Origin: a virus
Reading direction: 5' to 3' (one strand)
DNA length: 23,896 bases
IMG/VR virus record: IMGVR_UViG_3300030117_004768
Span: 1-23,896 of that record
The stretch's first letter is position 1. The number at the start of each line of letters is the position of its first letter. The notes under the pieces were generated by a model. That model ran no database searches. It was not told the origin of the DNA and worked only from the letters and a program-made list of their open reading frames with translations. A program made the position numbers and the translations under genes. This document shows positions 6,514-13,501 of the stretch, one piece after another.

Positions 6514-7435
6514 ACCATACATTCATGACAGTGTCGACGTCAGAGTCGTACATAAGAATGACGGCAAAAAATGTGACCCTCGAATGCTCATGTTACGAGA
6601 GTGGACTAACATATCTGAAATCATAGATTTCGTTGATAATTGCCCTCTTGATGCCTTCGGCAGAGATGACAATCATGAGAAAGGCTACGCCACCGATGTC
6701 GATGCTAACGTTAATAAAGGCTGGCGCTACGGTAATTTCAGAACGTTAAAGCGTACTCGTAAAGCGTTAGAGCAAGGTCGATGCTCAAATTTAGTCAAAG
6801 ACTATATCGAAGAGTATAGAAAAAAGCTAAAAGCCGACGGTCTTTATGACACTCCCGACGAGCTAAAAGATAGCGTTAAACGTCGACGAGTTTGGAGCGA
6901 AGAAGGTGCGGAACTTGACATAGACGCCGTCATGAGCGGTGACCCTAATTACTGGGTCAAGACAGTACGTAACGGCAAAATGCGAATAGTACGACTAGTC
7001 GTAAACTGGTCATTCAGTGGCGGTAATAGCTCATCTGAATCATCAAAACTGTTAGCACTGTGTTACTGTGTAGCAGAAGTATTAGAGCGACTCGGGTACG
7101 GTGTTGAAATATACGGCGCTCAGTACTGCTGGGCACCGCATACTTTTCAAGCTGACGGTGACAAGCATGAGCAAGGCAGTATTGTACCGTTAAAAACAGT
7201 ACAACAACCGCTTGACCTACAAAGAATAGGTAGCGCATCGATTACGGGACTATTTAGGTATTTCGGTTTCGTTATGGATAACGAGCTATTCGGTAATTTC
7301 AACGGTAGATGTGTATCACCGTCTAAAGAATGGTTAGCATATATAGGTACTGACGTTTTAATAGATACATCATGGTCTCGAGGCAACCAAACAACTAAAG
7401 TTAAAAAAATAATCGATAGATTAAAAGGAGCGTAA
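6503..7435 (+). CDS. VWA-like partner of the MoxR-type ATPase
   Basis: This 310-residue protein overlaps the AAA+ gene by 11 bases, with its own SD (GGGGG). The N-terminal 120 residues are charged and helical. From about residue 129 (RVWSEEGAELDIDAVMSG) the sequence follows a pattern seen in phage VWA-like proteins that travel with MoxR ATPases. The expected metal-ion-dependent adhesion site appears at 166-172 as VVNWSFS, where the canonical first Asp of DxSxS is Asn (N168). It continues with a helix and strand (LALCYCVAEVLERLGYGVEIYG) as in a Rossmann-like VWA fold. The substitution may weaken or abolish metal binding. By analogy it would recruit or present the substrate for the ATPase; substrate unknown. 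Confidence 0.65.
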   Translation: MSHKPYIHDSVDVRVVHKNDGKKCDPRMLMLREWTNISEIIDFVDNCPLDAFGRDDNHEKGYATDVDANVNKGWRYGNFRTLKRTRKALEQGRCSNLVKDYIEEYRKKLKADGLYDTPDELKDSVKRRRVWSEEGAELDIDAVMSGDPNYWVKTVRNGKMRIVRLVVNWSFSGGNSSSESSKLLALCYCVAEVLERLGYGVEIYGAQYCWAPHTFQADGDKHEQGSIVPLKTVQQPLDLQRIGSASITGLFRYFGFVMDNELFGNFNGRCVSPSKEWLAYIGTDVLIDTSWSRGNQTTKVKKIIDRLKGA

Positions 7436-7437
7436 GA

Positions 7438-7782
7438 ATGAAAAAAGCAGAGTTTAAAACATGGTCACTGATTGTAGCATATGCTAAAGACAGCGACATA
7501 CCATTAATGACAGATAGTAACGTAGTTAGCATTGACATTCATGGTTCACTCACTCAAATAGTGAACGCCATTAACGGTAGCATGGCTAATTACATAGGGC
7601 TTGAGCCTATACCTAAGCAGTCGTTACGTAAGGGGATTGCTGAGTGCATGGATAATAATTCATCATATTACCTTAATGTAGAGCATGGAGGTAATATGTT
7701 GAGCTTCAGAGTTGACAAGCATTTACTCGAGGCTGGAATAACAATAAACACATCGTCTATTGACGAAAAGGAATCAAAATGA
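7438..7782 (+). CDS. Unknown early-operon protein (114 aa)
   Basis: This 114-residue soluble-looking protein has a clear SD (AAGGAG, 7 bases before the ATG) and sits 2 bases after the VWA-like gene. Predicted alternation of strands and helices (LIVAYAKDSD, VVSIDIHGSLTQIVNAI, LSFRVDKHLLEAGI) suggests a small alpha/beta fold. No catalytic motif or family is recognised. Its stop overlaps the next start (ATGA), so both are probably made together. Function unknown. Confidence 0.75.
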   Translation: MKKAEFKTWSLIVAYAKDSDIPLMTDSNVVSIDIHGSLTQIVNAINGSMANYIGLEPIPKQSLRKGIAECMDNNSSYYLNVEHGGNMLSFRVDKHLLEAGITINTSSIDEKESK

Positions 7783-8372
7783 ACAATAAAAAAGCGCAAT
7801 TATTAAAAGATACTTTAATTAAACAAGCAAAGAAAAACATTGACGACCCCGACACACTGAATCACTATCTTGAAAAGATAGAGCAGATGACTGACACGGG
7901 AATCACTAACTTAGCTATTCGTAGAATGCAAGATGATGTTAAACATATAGATAGCATATTTAAGGCTATGGAACCTTTGTTTAACTTAGTGACGTCAATA
8001 CTACAAGTCATGGAAGAGTCATCGCCTAGGTTATTCAAGAAAGCTATTAACGATTTAACTGACGGCGTAAAGTTCACAATAGGTGGTAGGCATACCTTGA
8101 GCGAAGAAGACTCTATGAGTGACGTCTTAAAGTGCATATTTAATGATGCATTTTACAGCATGATGAAAGAAGCTCGTACTAGCGTTGGTATGTTAGAGAA
8201 CGGAATAGACACGATTGATATGCTAACTAATGTTACTGACGAGGAATACGAAAGGTTGACCAAAAAAATAGCTAAGGAAAAGTTTCCAGAGGATATTAAA
8301 GAAGAGGTTGACAAGGCTACTGAGCGTATCAGAAAGTCTAAAAAGAAAGGGGGTGTCAGTGCAGAAGCGTAA
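7779..8372 (+). CDS. Unknown helical early-operon protein (197 aa)
   Basis: This 197-residue, almost wholly helical, charged protein has no membrane segment. SD AAGGAA precedes the ATG, which overlaps the previous stop by 4 bases. The C-terminus is Lys-rich (RIRKSKKKGG). Regular heptad-like spacing in residues 15-75 and 150-190 could support oligomerisation. No recognised domain; it may act as a scaffold or adaptor, but the sequence does not decide. The following gene starts inside its 3' end. Confidence 0.75.
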   Translation: MNNKKAQLLKDTLIKQAKKNIDDPDTLNHYLEKIEQMTDTGITNLAIRRMQDDVKHIDSIFKAMEPLFNLVTSILQVMEESSPRLFKKAINDLTDGVKFTIGGRHTLSEEDSMSDVLKCIFNDAFYSMMKEARTSVGMLENGIDTIDMLTNVTDEEYERLTKKIAKEKFPEDIKEEVDKATERIRKSKKKGGVSAEA

Positions 8373-8607
8373 AACTAAAACACCCGAAATTCAGATAAAA
8401 GAACAAGCGTGCGAATTTGCCTCCTCTACGAGGGGGCAGTTCATCATTGGTAAGGCGTTAGCAGTGGCTGTTGAGACTTTGTCTAAGCTACCATCTGAGA
8501 GAAGACCCTCCAGTGATATTGACGATATGAAATACTTAATAGACCACCTATTCCAAATGGGCGCAGTTTGTCATGCCCTAGAGAATGGGGAAGGAGCAAA
8601 ATCATAA
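8359..8607 (+). CDS. Small unknown protein, GTG start inside previous gene
   Basis: I choose the GTG at 8359 because an SD (AAAGGGGG) ends 5 bases upstream; a frame extension to 8308 would lie wholly inside the preceding gene. This gives 82 residues. The N-terminus is basic (QKRKTKTPEIQIKEQ), followed by two helices (FIIGKALAVAVETLSKL and DDMKYLIDHLFQMGAVCHAL). No family recognised. Its stop overlaps the next ATG (TAATG), continuing the chain of coupled small genes. Confidence 0.7.
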   Translation: MQKRKTKTPEIQIKEQACEFASSTRGQFIIGKALAVAVETLSKLPSERRPSSDIDDMKYLIDHLFQMGAVCHALENGEGAKS

Positions 8608-8840
8608 TGAAACACATCAAAGATGAGATTAAAAAAGTAATGGGTAATATAACCGTAGAAGGAATGTTAGCATCATTCGAGGACTGGAAAGCGTACAAAG
8701 ACGTACAGAATAGCGGTTCTTTTAATATGCTATCACCAATGGCTATGGAGCTGAGCGGGTTAGAAGAAGAGGTTTATTTCGATATAATCGAAAACTATGA
8801 TGAATACGAAAAGCTCTACGGTGAAGGGTTATTTGACTAA
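8607..8840 (+). CDS. Small acidic protein (77 aa)
   Basis: The ATG at 8607 overlaps the previous stop and has an SD (AAGGAG, spacing 10); an earlier in-frame ATG at 8568 has none and lies in the preceding gene. The 77-residue product is helical and acidic in the C-terminal half (LSGLEEEVYFDIIENYDEYEKLYGEG). No recognised family. It is followed by a 21-bp hairpin, so it may close a translational segment of the operon. Confidence 0.7.
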   Translation: MKHIKDEIKKVMGNITVEGMLASFEDWKAYKDVQNSGSFNMLSPMAMELSGLEEEVYFDIIENYDEYEKLYGEGLFD

Positions 8841-8850
8841 TAAAGCAACG

Positions 8851-8899
8851 GTAGTAATTATATGTAGTTATGCAGTTTATAGCTACATATAATTATTAC
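8851..8899 (+). promoter_or_regulatory. 21-bp stem hairpin ahead of the glycosylase-like gene
   Basis: Bases 8851-8871 and 8879-8899 pair along 21 consecutive positions in plus-strand RNA (19 Watson-Crick, 2 G-U wobbles) around a 7-base loop GCAGTTT. The stem ends 2 bases before the SD (AGGAG) of the next gene. No U-run follows, so it is not a standard terminator. G-U pairs preserve the fold only in the plus-strand transcript, pointing to an RNA function such as RNase III processing or control of the downstream ribosome site. Confidence 0.65.
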
Positions 8900-8911
8900 A
8901 TAGGAGAACTT

Positions 8912-9334
8912 ATGCAAACATTTTTACCGCTTGAATCAATACCGTTATCGATGACAGCTTTAGATGACAAGCGCTTAGGCAAACAGCGCGTAGAAGCATT
9001 ACAAATCATCAAAGCATTAACACTCGACGATTACGGCTGGAAGAATCACCCATGTGTTAAAATGTGGGACGGTCATTTAGACTGGCTTAAATACTACATG
9101 AAATGCGCTATTAAAGAGTGGATTCGTAGAGGATTTAAAAACACTATGATTATTGACGAGGATTATAACCTTACAGAAGACAACAAACCTAATTGGCTAG
9201 GGGACGATAGAGTACACGGTTCTCACCGTGCTAACCTTATCAGAAAAGACCCTAAATATTATAGCAAACATAAATGGACTGATGACCCGTCTACGCCTTA
9301 TTACTGGGCGGGCTTTGGCAAAGGAGAAAAATGA
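8912..9334 (+). CDS. Pyrimidine-dimer DNA glycosylase-like protein
   Basis: This 140-residue protein begins MQTFLP, followed by LDDKRLGKQRVEALQI, YGWKNHPCVKMW, the segment PNWLGDDRVHGSHRANLIRKDPKYY, and a C-terminal YYWAGFGKG. This order of motifs is that of the family commonly annotated as pyrimidine dimer DNA glycosylase/endonuclease V-like, found in many phages and bacteria. Such an enzyme would remove UV-damaged bases, though family members are mostly uncharacterised and the function is inherited from annotation. I choose the ATG at 8912 (SD AGGAG, 5 bases upstream) over an in-frame ATG at 8870, which lies in the hairpin stem and lacks an SD. Its stop overlaps the next ATG (ATGA). Confidence 0.75.
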   Translation: MQTFLPLESIPLSMTALDDKRLGKQRVEALQIIKALTLDDYGWKNHPCVKMWDGHLDWLKYYMKCAIKEWIRRGFKNTMIIDEDYNLTEDNKPNWLGDDRVHGSHRANLIRKDPKYYSKHKWTDDPSTPYYWAGFGKGEK

Positions 9335-9708
9335 GATATAAAATATACATAACAAACGGCGGTAATATGGGTCTTACAATTAAAGACACGTCGTTGACCA
9401 ATATAATGTTCGACTCGTTAGCAGAGGCGAAGACATACTGCTTAGATAGGTGGGTTAACAACAAAATTAGCATGAATAACATCACTGGTGAGTATAGGTA
9501 TAAAAATAAAAAATACCCTTCATACGAGGATTATGTCATGAGCATGACGCTAGTAGAGTTAGCAGAAAATGTTGACTTTAATGGTGAGCTGAGAGATATA
9601 GAGCTAACAAAAGTTTCTCTTAAAGAAAAACTTAGGATACTAGATATAAAAGCTGACCAGTGGAAAATGTTAGCATGGGATTTTGACAAGGAGGTAGAGA
9701 GTGATTGA
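9331..9708 (+). CDS. Unknown protein (125 aa)
   Basis: This 125-residue protein overlaps the glycosylase-like stop by 4 bases and has an SD (AAGGAG). The first 70 residues look like beta strands with a Tyr/Lys-rich loop (GEYRYKNKKYPSYEDYV); the C-terminal 50 residues are helical (MTLVELAENV through LRILDIKADQWKMLAWDFDKEV). No recognised motif. Its end overlaps the start of the membrane protein gene. Function unknown. Confidence 0.7.
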   Translation: MRYKIYITNGGNMGLTIKDTSLTNIMFDSLAEAKTYCLDRWVNNKISMNNITGEYRYKNKKYPSYEDYVMSMTLVELAENVDFNGELRDIELTKVSLKEKLRILDIKADQWKMLAWDFDKEVESD

Positions 9709-10000
9709 TTATATAATTGCATATATGATAACAATAATATTGTTAGCATTCTCAATGCTAGTAATAACAACACATTTTTATTTTAAAAATAAACAACTAA
9801 ACAAACAACTTGACTTTCTAGAGGACGAGATAGAGAGCACTCTTGAAGAAGAGAAAAGTAAGAGGAAGCCTAATTGGTTTTCTGAGCAAGATGCTCTTAG
9901 CCAAGGTTGGATTGAAGCCCTACAGTACTCACTGAGACAAGTAAGATTTGTTAGACTGCTAAAATTAAAGGAGATTAACAATGTCAACAAAAAATCATAA
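9701..10000 (+). CDS. Single-pass membrane protein with cytoplasmic helical domain
   Basis: This 99-residue protein has one N-terminal transmembrane helix (about residues 4-27, IIAYMITIILLAFSMLVITT) followed by a charged, coiled-coil-like region (33-56) and a second amphipathic helical section. GTG start with a strong SD (GGAGG, spacing 5), overlapping the previous gene. An N-terminal anchor plus coiled coil is also the layout of inner-membrane spanins, but the position in the early operon and away from the lysozyme-like gene argues against that. Function unknown. Confidence 0.7.
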   Translation: MIDYIIAYMITIILLAFSMLVITTHFYFKNKQLNKQLDFLEDEIESTLEEEKSKRKPNWFSEQDALSQGWIEALQYSLRQVRFVRLLKLKEINNVNKKS

Positions 10001-10145
10001 TCCAATAACACATACATATTATTACTTGCGAGTCAATCGATTCTTATGGACTCGATTCAAGTCAGCTTGCGCAAAGCGTAACGAAACTATGAGAGACATT
10101 ATTGTCAAGCTTATTAAAGCTTGGACAGAAAAGAACGAAATGTAA
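9981..10145 (+). CDS. Ribbon-helix-helix regulator (Arc/CopG-like), 54 aa
   Basis: This short frame has a good SD (AAGGAG, 8 bases upstream) and overlaps the membrane-protein gene end by 20 bases. After a 14-residue N-terminal extension, the protein reads YYLRVNRFLWTRFKSACAK followed by RNETMRDIIVKLIKAWTEKN. This is the classical RHH layout. A beta strand (YYLRVN) would insert in the DNA major groove, helix A (FLWTRFKSACAKR) follows, then a turn with NET and helix B (MRDIIVKLIKAW). RHH proteins bind DNA as dimers at short inverted or direct repeats and typically repress transcription. Last gene of the rightward operon. Palindromic elements in this window (AATATNATATT; TTAGCAC-N-GTGCTAA) are possible targets, which is inference. 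Confidence 0.72.
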   Translation: MSTKNHNPITHTYYYLRVNRFLWTRFKSACAKRNETMRDIIVKLIKAWTEKNEM

Positions 10146-10154
10146 AATATCTCT

Positions 10155-10283
10155 ATGATTAGCATCGGAAACGAGCCTACTTGTTAAAGACGGGAATAAA
10201 AGCGCCCGCAGATTCATTCGAGAATCTTAACCAAGTGAAACCGCTTATAATGTAGGAACAACTCAAAGTACGGTGCTAATCAT
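10155..10283 (+). ncRNA. Candidate structured RNA closed by a 13-bp stem
   Basis: The ends pair: ATGATTAGCATCG (10155-10167) with CGGTGCTAATCAT (10271-10283), 12 Watson-Crick pairs and one U-G wobble in plus-strand RNA. Inside, ACTTGTTAA (10179-10187) pairs with TTAACCAAGT (10227-10236) with one bulged C; within that are CGGG/CCCG (10191-10194 with 10205-10208) and a 6-bp hairpin AGATTC/GAATCT (10210-10215 with 10222-10227, which shares its last base with the longer helix). An alternative CCTAC/GTAGG pairing also exists. The element begins 9 bases after the RHH stop and its 3' arm overlaps the end of the convergent VRR-NUC gene. I do not recognise a known RNA family. A 3' UTR element, terminator-like fold, processed small RNA or ribozyme are all possible. 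Confidence 0.5.
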
Positions 10284-10596
10284 TAATGATTATCCACTTA
10301 CTCAGTCCGTCCTTCACATCATTCACAGAACACGCCACAAAAGAAATCGCATTATGTCTTCTCTTCTCTGCTAACCACTCTTCTTGTATGCGCGTAGCTT
10401 TCTTTCCTTCACGCTTCACCTCAATCGCTATGTACGTACCATCGGGTGCGCACGCGACTATGTCACTCATGCCTCTACGCCCGTAAGTTCCAATCGTAAT
10501 TACATCAGCAGAAAATCCATGCTCTTTTAAGAATTTCATAATCTGATTCTGTATTTGTTTTTCTGTTAATTTTTTCTTTGTTTTCTTTATTTCCAC
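10276..10596 (-). CDS. VRR-NUC domain nuclease
   Basis: This 106-residue stand-alone VRR-NUC protein belongs to the PD-(D/E)XK nuclease superfamily. The N-terminal helix (TEKQIQNQIMKFLKEHGF) is followed by GRRGMSDIVAC (D45), the IEVK motif (E59, K61) and Q71 in RIQEEWLAEKRR. These are the catalytic Asp, Glu-x-Lys and Gln of the family. Length is typical of phage versions. Such enzymes cleave structured DNA such as junctions or flaps and often lie next to phage helicases and primases, as here. GTG start; GAGGG upstream can serve as SD, and lies within the repeat array. The 3' end overlaps the structured RNA element on the opposite strand. Confidence 0.92.
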   Translation of the reverse strand: MEIKKTKKKLTEKQIQNQIMKFLKEHGFSADVITIGTYGRRGMSDIVACAPDGTYIAIEVKREGKKATRIQEEWLAEKRRHNAISFVACSVNDVKDGLSKWIIIND

Positions 10597-10598
10597 GC

Positions 10599-10791
10599 GT
10601 TACCCTCTGTTACCCTTTTGTTACCCCTAATTCTCTTCGATGTAACCTTGTAACCCTATTTTTAGCGCTCAAAACAAATAGAACAACGTCTCTATATATG
10701 CAGTAAAAAAAGGTTACAGAGGTTACAGAGGTTACAACCGAAGGTACCGCAAAGGTTACATTTAGGTTACAACCTCTTAATTTTAGGTTAC
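10599..10791. repeat. GGTTAC/GTTACCC repeat array, candidate iterons
   Basis: Eleven copies of a GTTAC core lie in 193 bases between the primase stop and the nuclease start. They comprise GTTACCC at 10599, 10609 and 10620, GTAACC at 10642 and 10650 (opposite orientation), and GGTTAC at 10712, 10721, 10730, 10754, 10765 and 10786. The first three GGTTAC copies are spaced exactly 9 bases apart as AGAGGTTACA-like units. The middle (10657-10710) is AT-rich and repeat-free. Short clustered repeats around an AT-rich core next to a primase gene resemble a replication origin with initiator-binding iterons. A frame of 64 codons (10610-10804) runs through it but is a by-product of the repeats. Confidence 0.7.
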
Positions 10792-10793
10792 AT

Positions 10794-13448
10794 TTACTCT
10801 TCATACATCTTTTTCGCTACTAATTTTGGAATATCAAAGACTCTTGCTTTACGAGTTACATCTTGTAGTCGCACTGCTTTATAGCCAATATAATAATCCA
10901 TTTTGCTAACTTGTTTAACAAATTCACTATGTGAAATTATCTCACCTTCAAAGCTAGTCTCCCTCGCCCACTTTTTAAACTTCGGGTAAATTGTTGGAGT
11001 ATGAAGATATAACTGAGTCTGTTCTAAGTTAGTGTCAATTACATCAGATTCCAATATCCCCGATTGCCTCATGACAAGCATTGCTTCCAATATATTGTCG
11101 ACAGCAGAGCGAGTCTCTCCTAAGATTGTCTGAGCTTCTAGCTGTGTATTCATAACAACTTCTTTCTCAGATTCTAATTTCAGGGGAATACCGTTAGCAT
11201 CGTAAAACTTCTCTAACAGGGTTAACCCTGTATTTATCATCGCTATGTTATGGCGAACCCTTCCATTGCCTTTAATATTATCTTTAAAGATTTGGAAAAG
11301 CTCCTCGTCTGACAGCGTTAAAGTCCAGTTTAAAATAGCATTACCAAGCTTGCTAATCGGCAACTTAGATAGTTTTATAAAGTTATCTAAGTATTGGTGC
11401 GCATCTAATTTATTAACAAATACGTCTGCGCTACGCTCTCGTAATGCGGGCTCATCAAACCCCATCTCACCTATAACAACTGCGGGTGCGTATATTTTAA
11501 ACTCTCTCGTGCTAAGGTCTTTCGTTCCTCTCATAGAACTCTCATTATCATATAAACCGCGAATCATCTTACTAATCATCTTAATTTTACTGTTGTCGAA
11601 CAGTGCTGGTTTATACTCGTCGTAAATGAGCGGGAACATATTTGTCGAAGAACCTAACGCTGTGAACGCAAAGTTAGTTATATCGTCAACCCTTAGCATA
11701 GGAGATATGTCTCCGAAGAAAGGTTGAATAAAATGTCGGGCGGTTTCGGACTTACCGCTCCCAGCTTGTCCGTGTATCATTAGCACGGGGAATCTCACAG
11801 AGTGTGATTCATATAATCTTTGCTTAACAAAGATACTGATACACCACCCGACAATAGTTGCACAAACAGATATGTCATTGAATTGAAATATGTACCTGAT
11901 AAAGTTTTTTAGCTCGTCCGCAGCGATGCTAACTTCAGGTGAAAAAGTCAACTCTTTCTTGACGGCAGGGTTGAAATATATAAAGTCTTCCCTTTGAGAA
12001 TTTTTGTCCCAACTCATCAACTGTGTTAGCACAATCCAATTTTTACTTAGTGGGTCTTTTACCATACCAACACTACTACAACCCTGTACCGAAGGTAACT
12101 TTGGATAGTGTTGATTTATATAGTCTAATACTCTCATTAAATCGTTCTCAGAACCGTACCACAATAGCTTATGATACAGGGACATAATCTTGCGTTTAAA
12201 CGCGGGCAGAGAAGATACGTCACCTGCATCAAAGCTAACGGACTTAATCATTTTATCGGGAGTAATTAAGTCCCATACTCTACTAATTTGGTCTTCTATG
12301 CGAACAACCCTCACAGGTTCAACAGTAAAAGTAGACAGCTCTTTATCTACTTTAGCACCTTCAATCCAATATCTACCCCTAGATTCGTAAACAGGTGTGC
12401 TAACCGAATTAGTTTTTATCCCTGCAACAGCAGGGGATTTATAAGGAACTTTCACATCGTCCTTAAAATCTGTGTTCTTCTGAATCCAATTATAAGTAAT
12501 TGGCTTCATTCCTTCACAGGACAGTATCTTTTGCTGAGTTAGCTTCCTATCGTACCGCCGGCTGTCAAGCGATGAGATATTATGGATTGCTTTGATTCCC
12601 TCGTCTCCGAAAGGTAGAAGGTTCGTTATGAGAGAAATCCAAGCGTTGTAATCAACTAAAGAGGGATTGTTCTTACACCATGAGATGAAAGGGTCATTGA
12701 GAACGTTAATTAACCCATCGGGAGCGTAGGTATACTCAATAGTATCTTGCTCGTATACAGCAGAGCTTTCAACTTCATTAAGTAAGTCCCACTTGTCCAA
12801 GAGAGTGTTTATGATTTCGGGTGTCAGCTTAACGACCTCGTCTAAAAATATCTCTATGTCAGAGACATCTTTAAATTTATAACCCTTTTCATCTATGAAG
12901 TGAGTCCCTTTGTCTATAAACATCGCACTGAAAGGCATATGGATTAAGTTTCCAAATCCTTTCGATGTTTCAAACAACCTATCCTGCGAAGGAAAAAATC
13001 TATCCATTGAGGAGAGCTTGTCAGCTCTACAAGCTAACAAGAATCCCCCCATTAGCCTCCTTGCCTTCCATGATTCAATTTCTTCTGAGAAGAAAAACCA
13101 TATATGCATTCCATTTCCAGACTTAGATACTTCTGCGTAGAAATGTATATTTAGCTCATCTGCTAACATATGCATGGCATTTAAAGCTTCTGTAGCCTCT
13201 TCTTTCTCTGACTCAGAATGAAAATCAAAGTCAGCAGATATCCATTTAGTTTTATTTCCTTCTAATAACGGATAAATTCCTATACCATAAAACTTCTTAT
13301 CCGTTACGTGCTTCTTAATTAATTCTTGTGTTATTTTCTTCTTTACGGACTTGTAAGCGTAGCGCTTTGTCCTTTTATCGTAGAAACATTCCGCGTACAC
13401 ATCATTACGTGCATGGAATAGCTCCATTAATTTTTTGTATGTTTTCAT
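10794..13448 (-). CDS. Primase-helicase: archaeo-eukaryotic primase domain fused to AAA+/SF3-like helicase
   Basis: This 884-residue protein probably primes and unwinds phage DNA. The N-terminal domain (about 1-185) has the AEP signature of the type also found in TOTE conflict systems. It carries GIGIYPLL, catalytic ADFD (D73, D75), SKSGNGMHIWFFF (H115) and later PSQ plus GNLIHMPF. A middle region (about 240-540) of unknown fold follows. The C-terminal ATPase has Walker A at 560-567 (GQAGSGKS), Walker B LIYDE (D610, E611), and R670/R672 in ALRERSADVF as likely arginine finger. I choose the ATG at 13448 (SD GGGGAG, spacing 6); a frame extension to 13487 runs through a hairpin and has no better start. 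The C-terminus abuts the GGTTAC array. Confidence 0.9.
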   Translation of the reverse strand: MKTYKKLMELFHARNDVYAECFYDKRTKRYAYKSVKKKITQELIKKHVTDKKFYGIGIYPLLEGNKTKWISADFDFHSESEKEEATEALNAMHMLADELNIHFYAEVSKSGNGMHIWFFFSEEIESWKARRLMGGFLLACRADKLSSMDRFFPSQDRLFETSKGFGNLIHMPFSAMFIDKGTHFIDEKGYKFKDVSDIEIFLDEVVKLTPEIINTLLDKWDLLNEVESSAVYEQDTIEYTYAPDGLINVLNDPFISWCKNNPSLVDYNAWISLITNLLPFGDEGIKAIHNISSLDSRRYDRKLTQQKILSCEGMKPITYNWIQKNTDFKDDVKVPYKSPAVAGIKTNSVSTPVYESRGRYWIEGAKVDKELSTFTVEPVRVVRIEDQISRVWDLITPDKMIKSVSFDAGDVSSLPAFKRKIMSLYHKLLWYGSENDLMRVLDYINQHYPKLPSVQGCSSVGMVKDPLSKNWIVLTQLMSWDKNSQREDFIYFNPAVKKELTFSPEVSIAADELKNFIRYIFQFNDISVCATIVGWCISIFVKQRLYESHSVRFPVLMIHGQAGSGKSETARHFIQPFFGDISPMLRVDDITNFAFTALGSSTNMFPLIYDEYKPALFDNSKIKMISKMIRGLYDNESSMRGTKDLSTREFKIYAPAVVIGEMGFDEPALRERSADVFVNKLDAHQYLDNFIKLSKLPISKLGNAILNWTLTLSDEELFQIFKDNIKGNGRVRHNIAMINTGLTLLEKFYDANGIPLKLESEKEVVMNTQLEAQTILGETRSAVDNILEAMLVMRQSGILESDVIDTNLEQTQLYLHTPTIYPKFKKWARETSFEGEIISHSEFVKQVSKMDYYIGYKAVRLQDVTRKARVFDIPKLVAKKMYEE

Positions 13449-13473
13449 TATTTCTCCCCGTGCAAGGTGTTGT

Positions 13474-13493
13474 GCGGGGGCTTTCACCCCCGC
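13474..13493 (-). promoter_or_regulatory. GC-rich intercistronic hairpin before the primase gene
   Basis: GCGGGGG (13474-13480) and CCCCCGC (13487-13493) form a perfect 7-bp stem with a 6-base loop. It lies 8 bases after the ssDNA-binding gene stop and ends 25 bases before the primase start. In the minus-strand transcript no U-run follows, so it is more likely an mRNA stability or processing element, or an attenuator, than a full terminator. Confidence 0.5.
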
Positions 13494-13501
13494 TTATTTA
13501 A

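Noticed and set aside
10211-10227. TTCGA sequence in the structured element as a tRNA T-loop
   Set aside because: The flanking bases do not form a 5-bp T-stem and no acceptor or anticodon arm is visible.
10599-10791. GGTTAC array as a CRISPR array
   Set aside because: Repeats are only 6-7 bases with gaps of a few bases, with no repeat-spacer architecture and no cas genes.
10610-10804. 64-codon minus-strand ORF between primase and nuclease
   Set aside because: Its sequence (VTSVTSVT and similar) is produced by the GTAACC repeats, it overlaps the primase end and has no persuasive SD.
11245-11625. 126-codon plus-strand ORF inside the primase gene
   Set aside because: Antisense shadow of the ATPase domain, which carries recognisable motifs.
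13474-13493. GC hairpin as a full rho-independent terminator
   Set aside because: No U-run follows on the minus strand, and the primase gene with a strong SD begins just downstream in the same direction.
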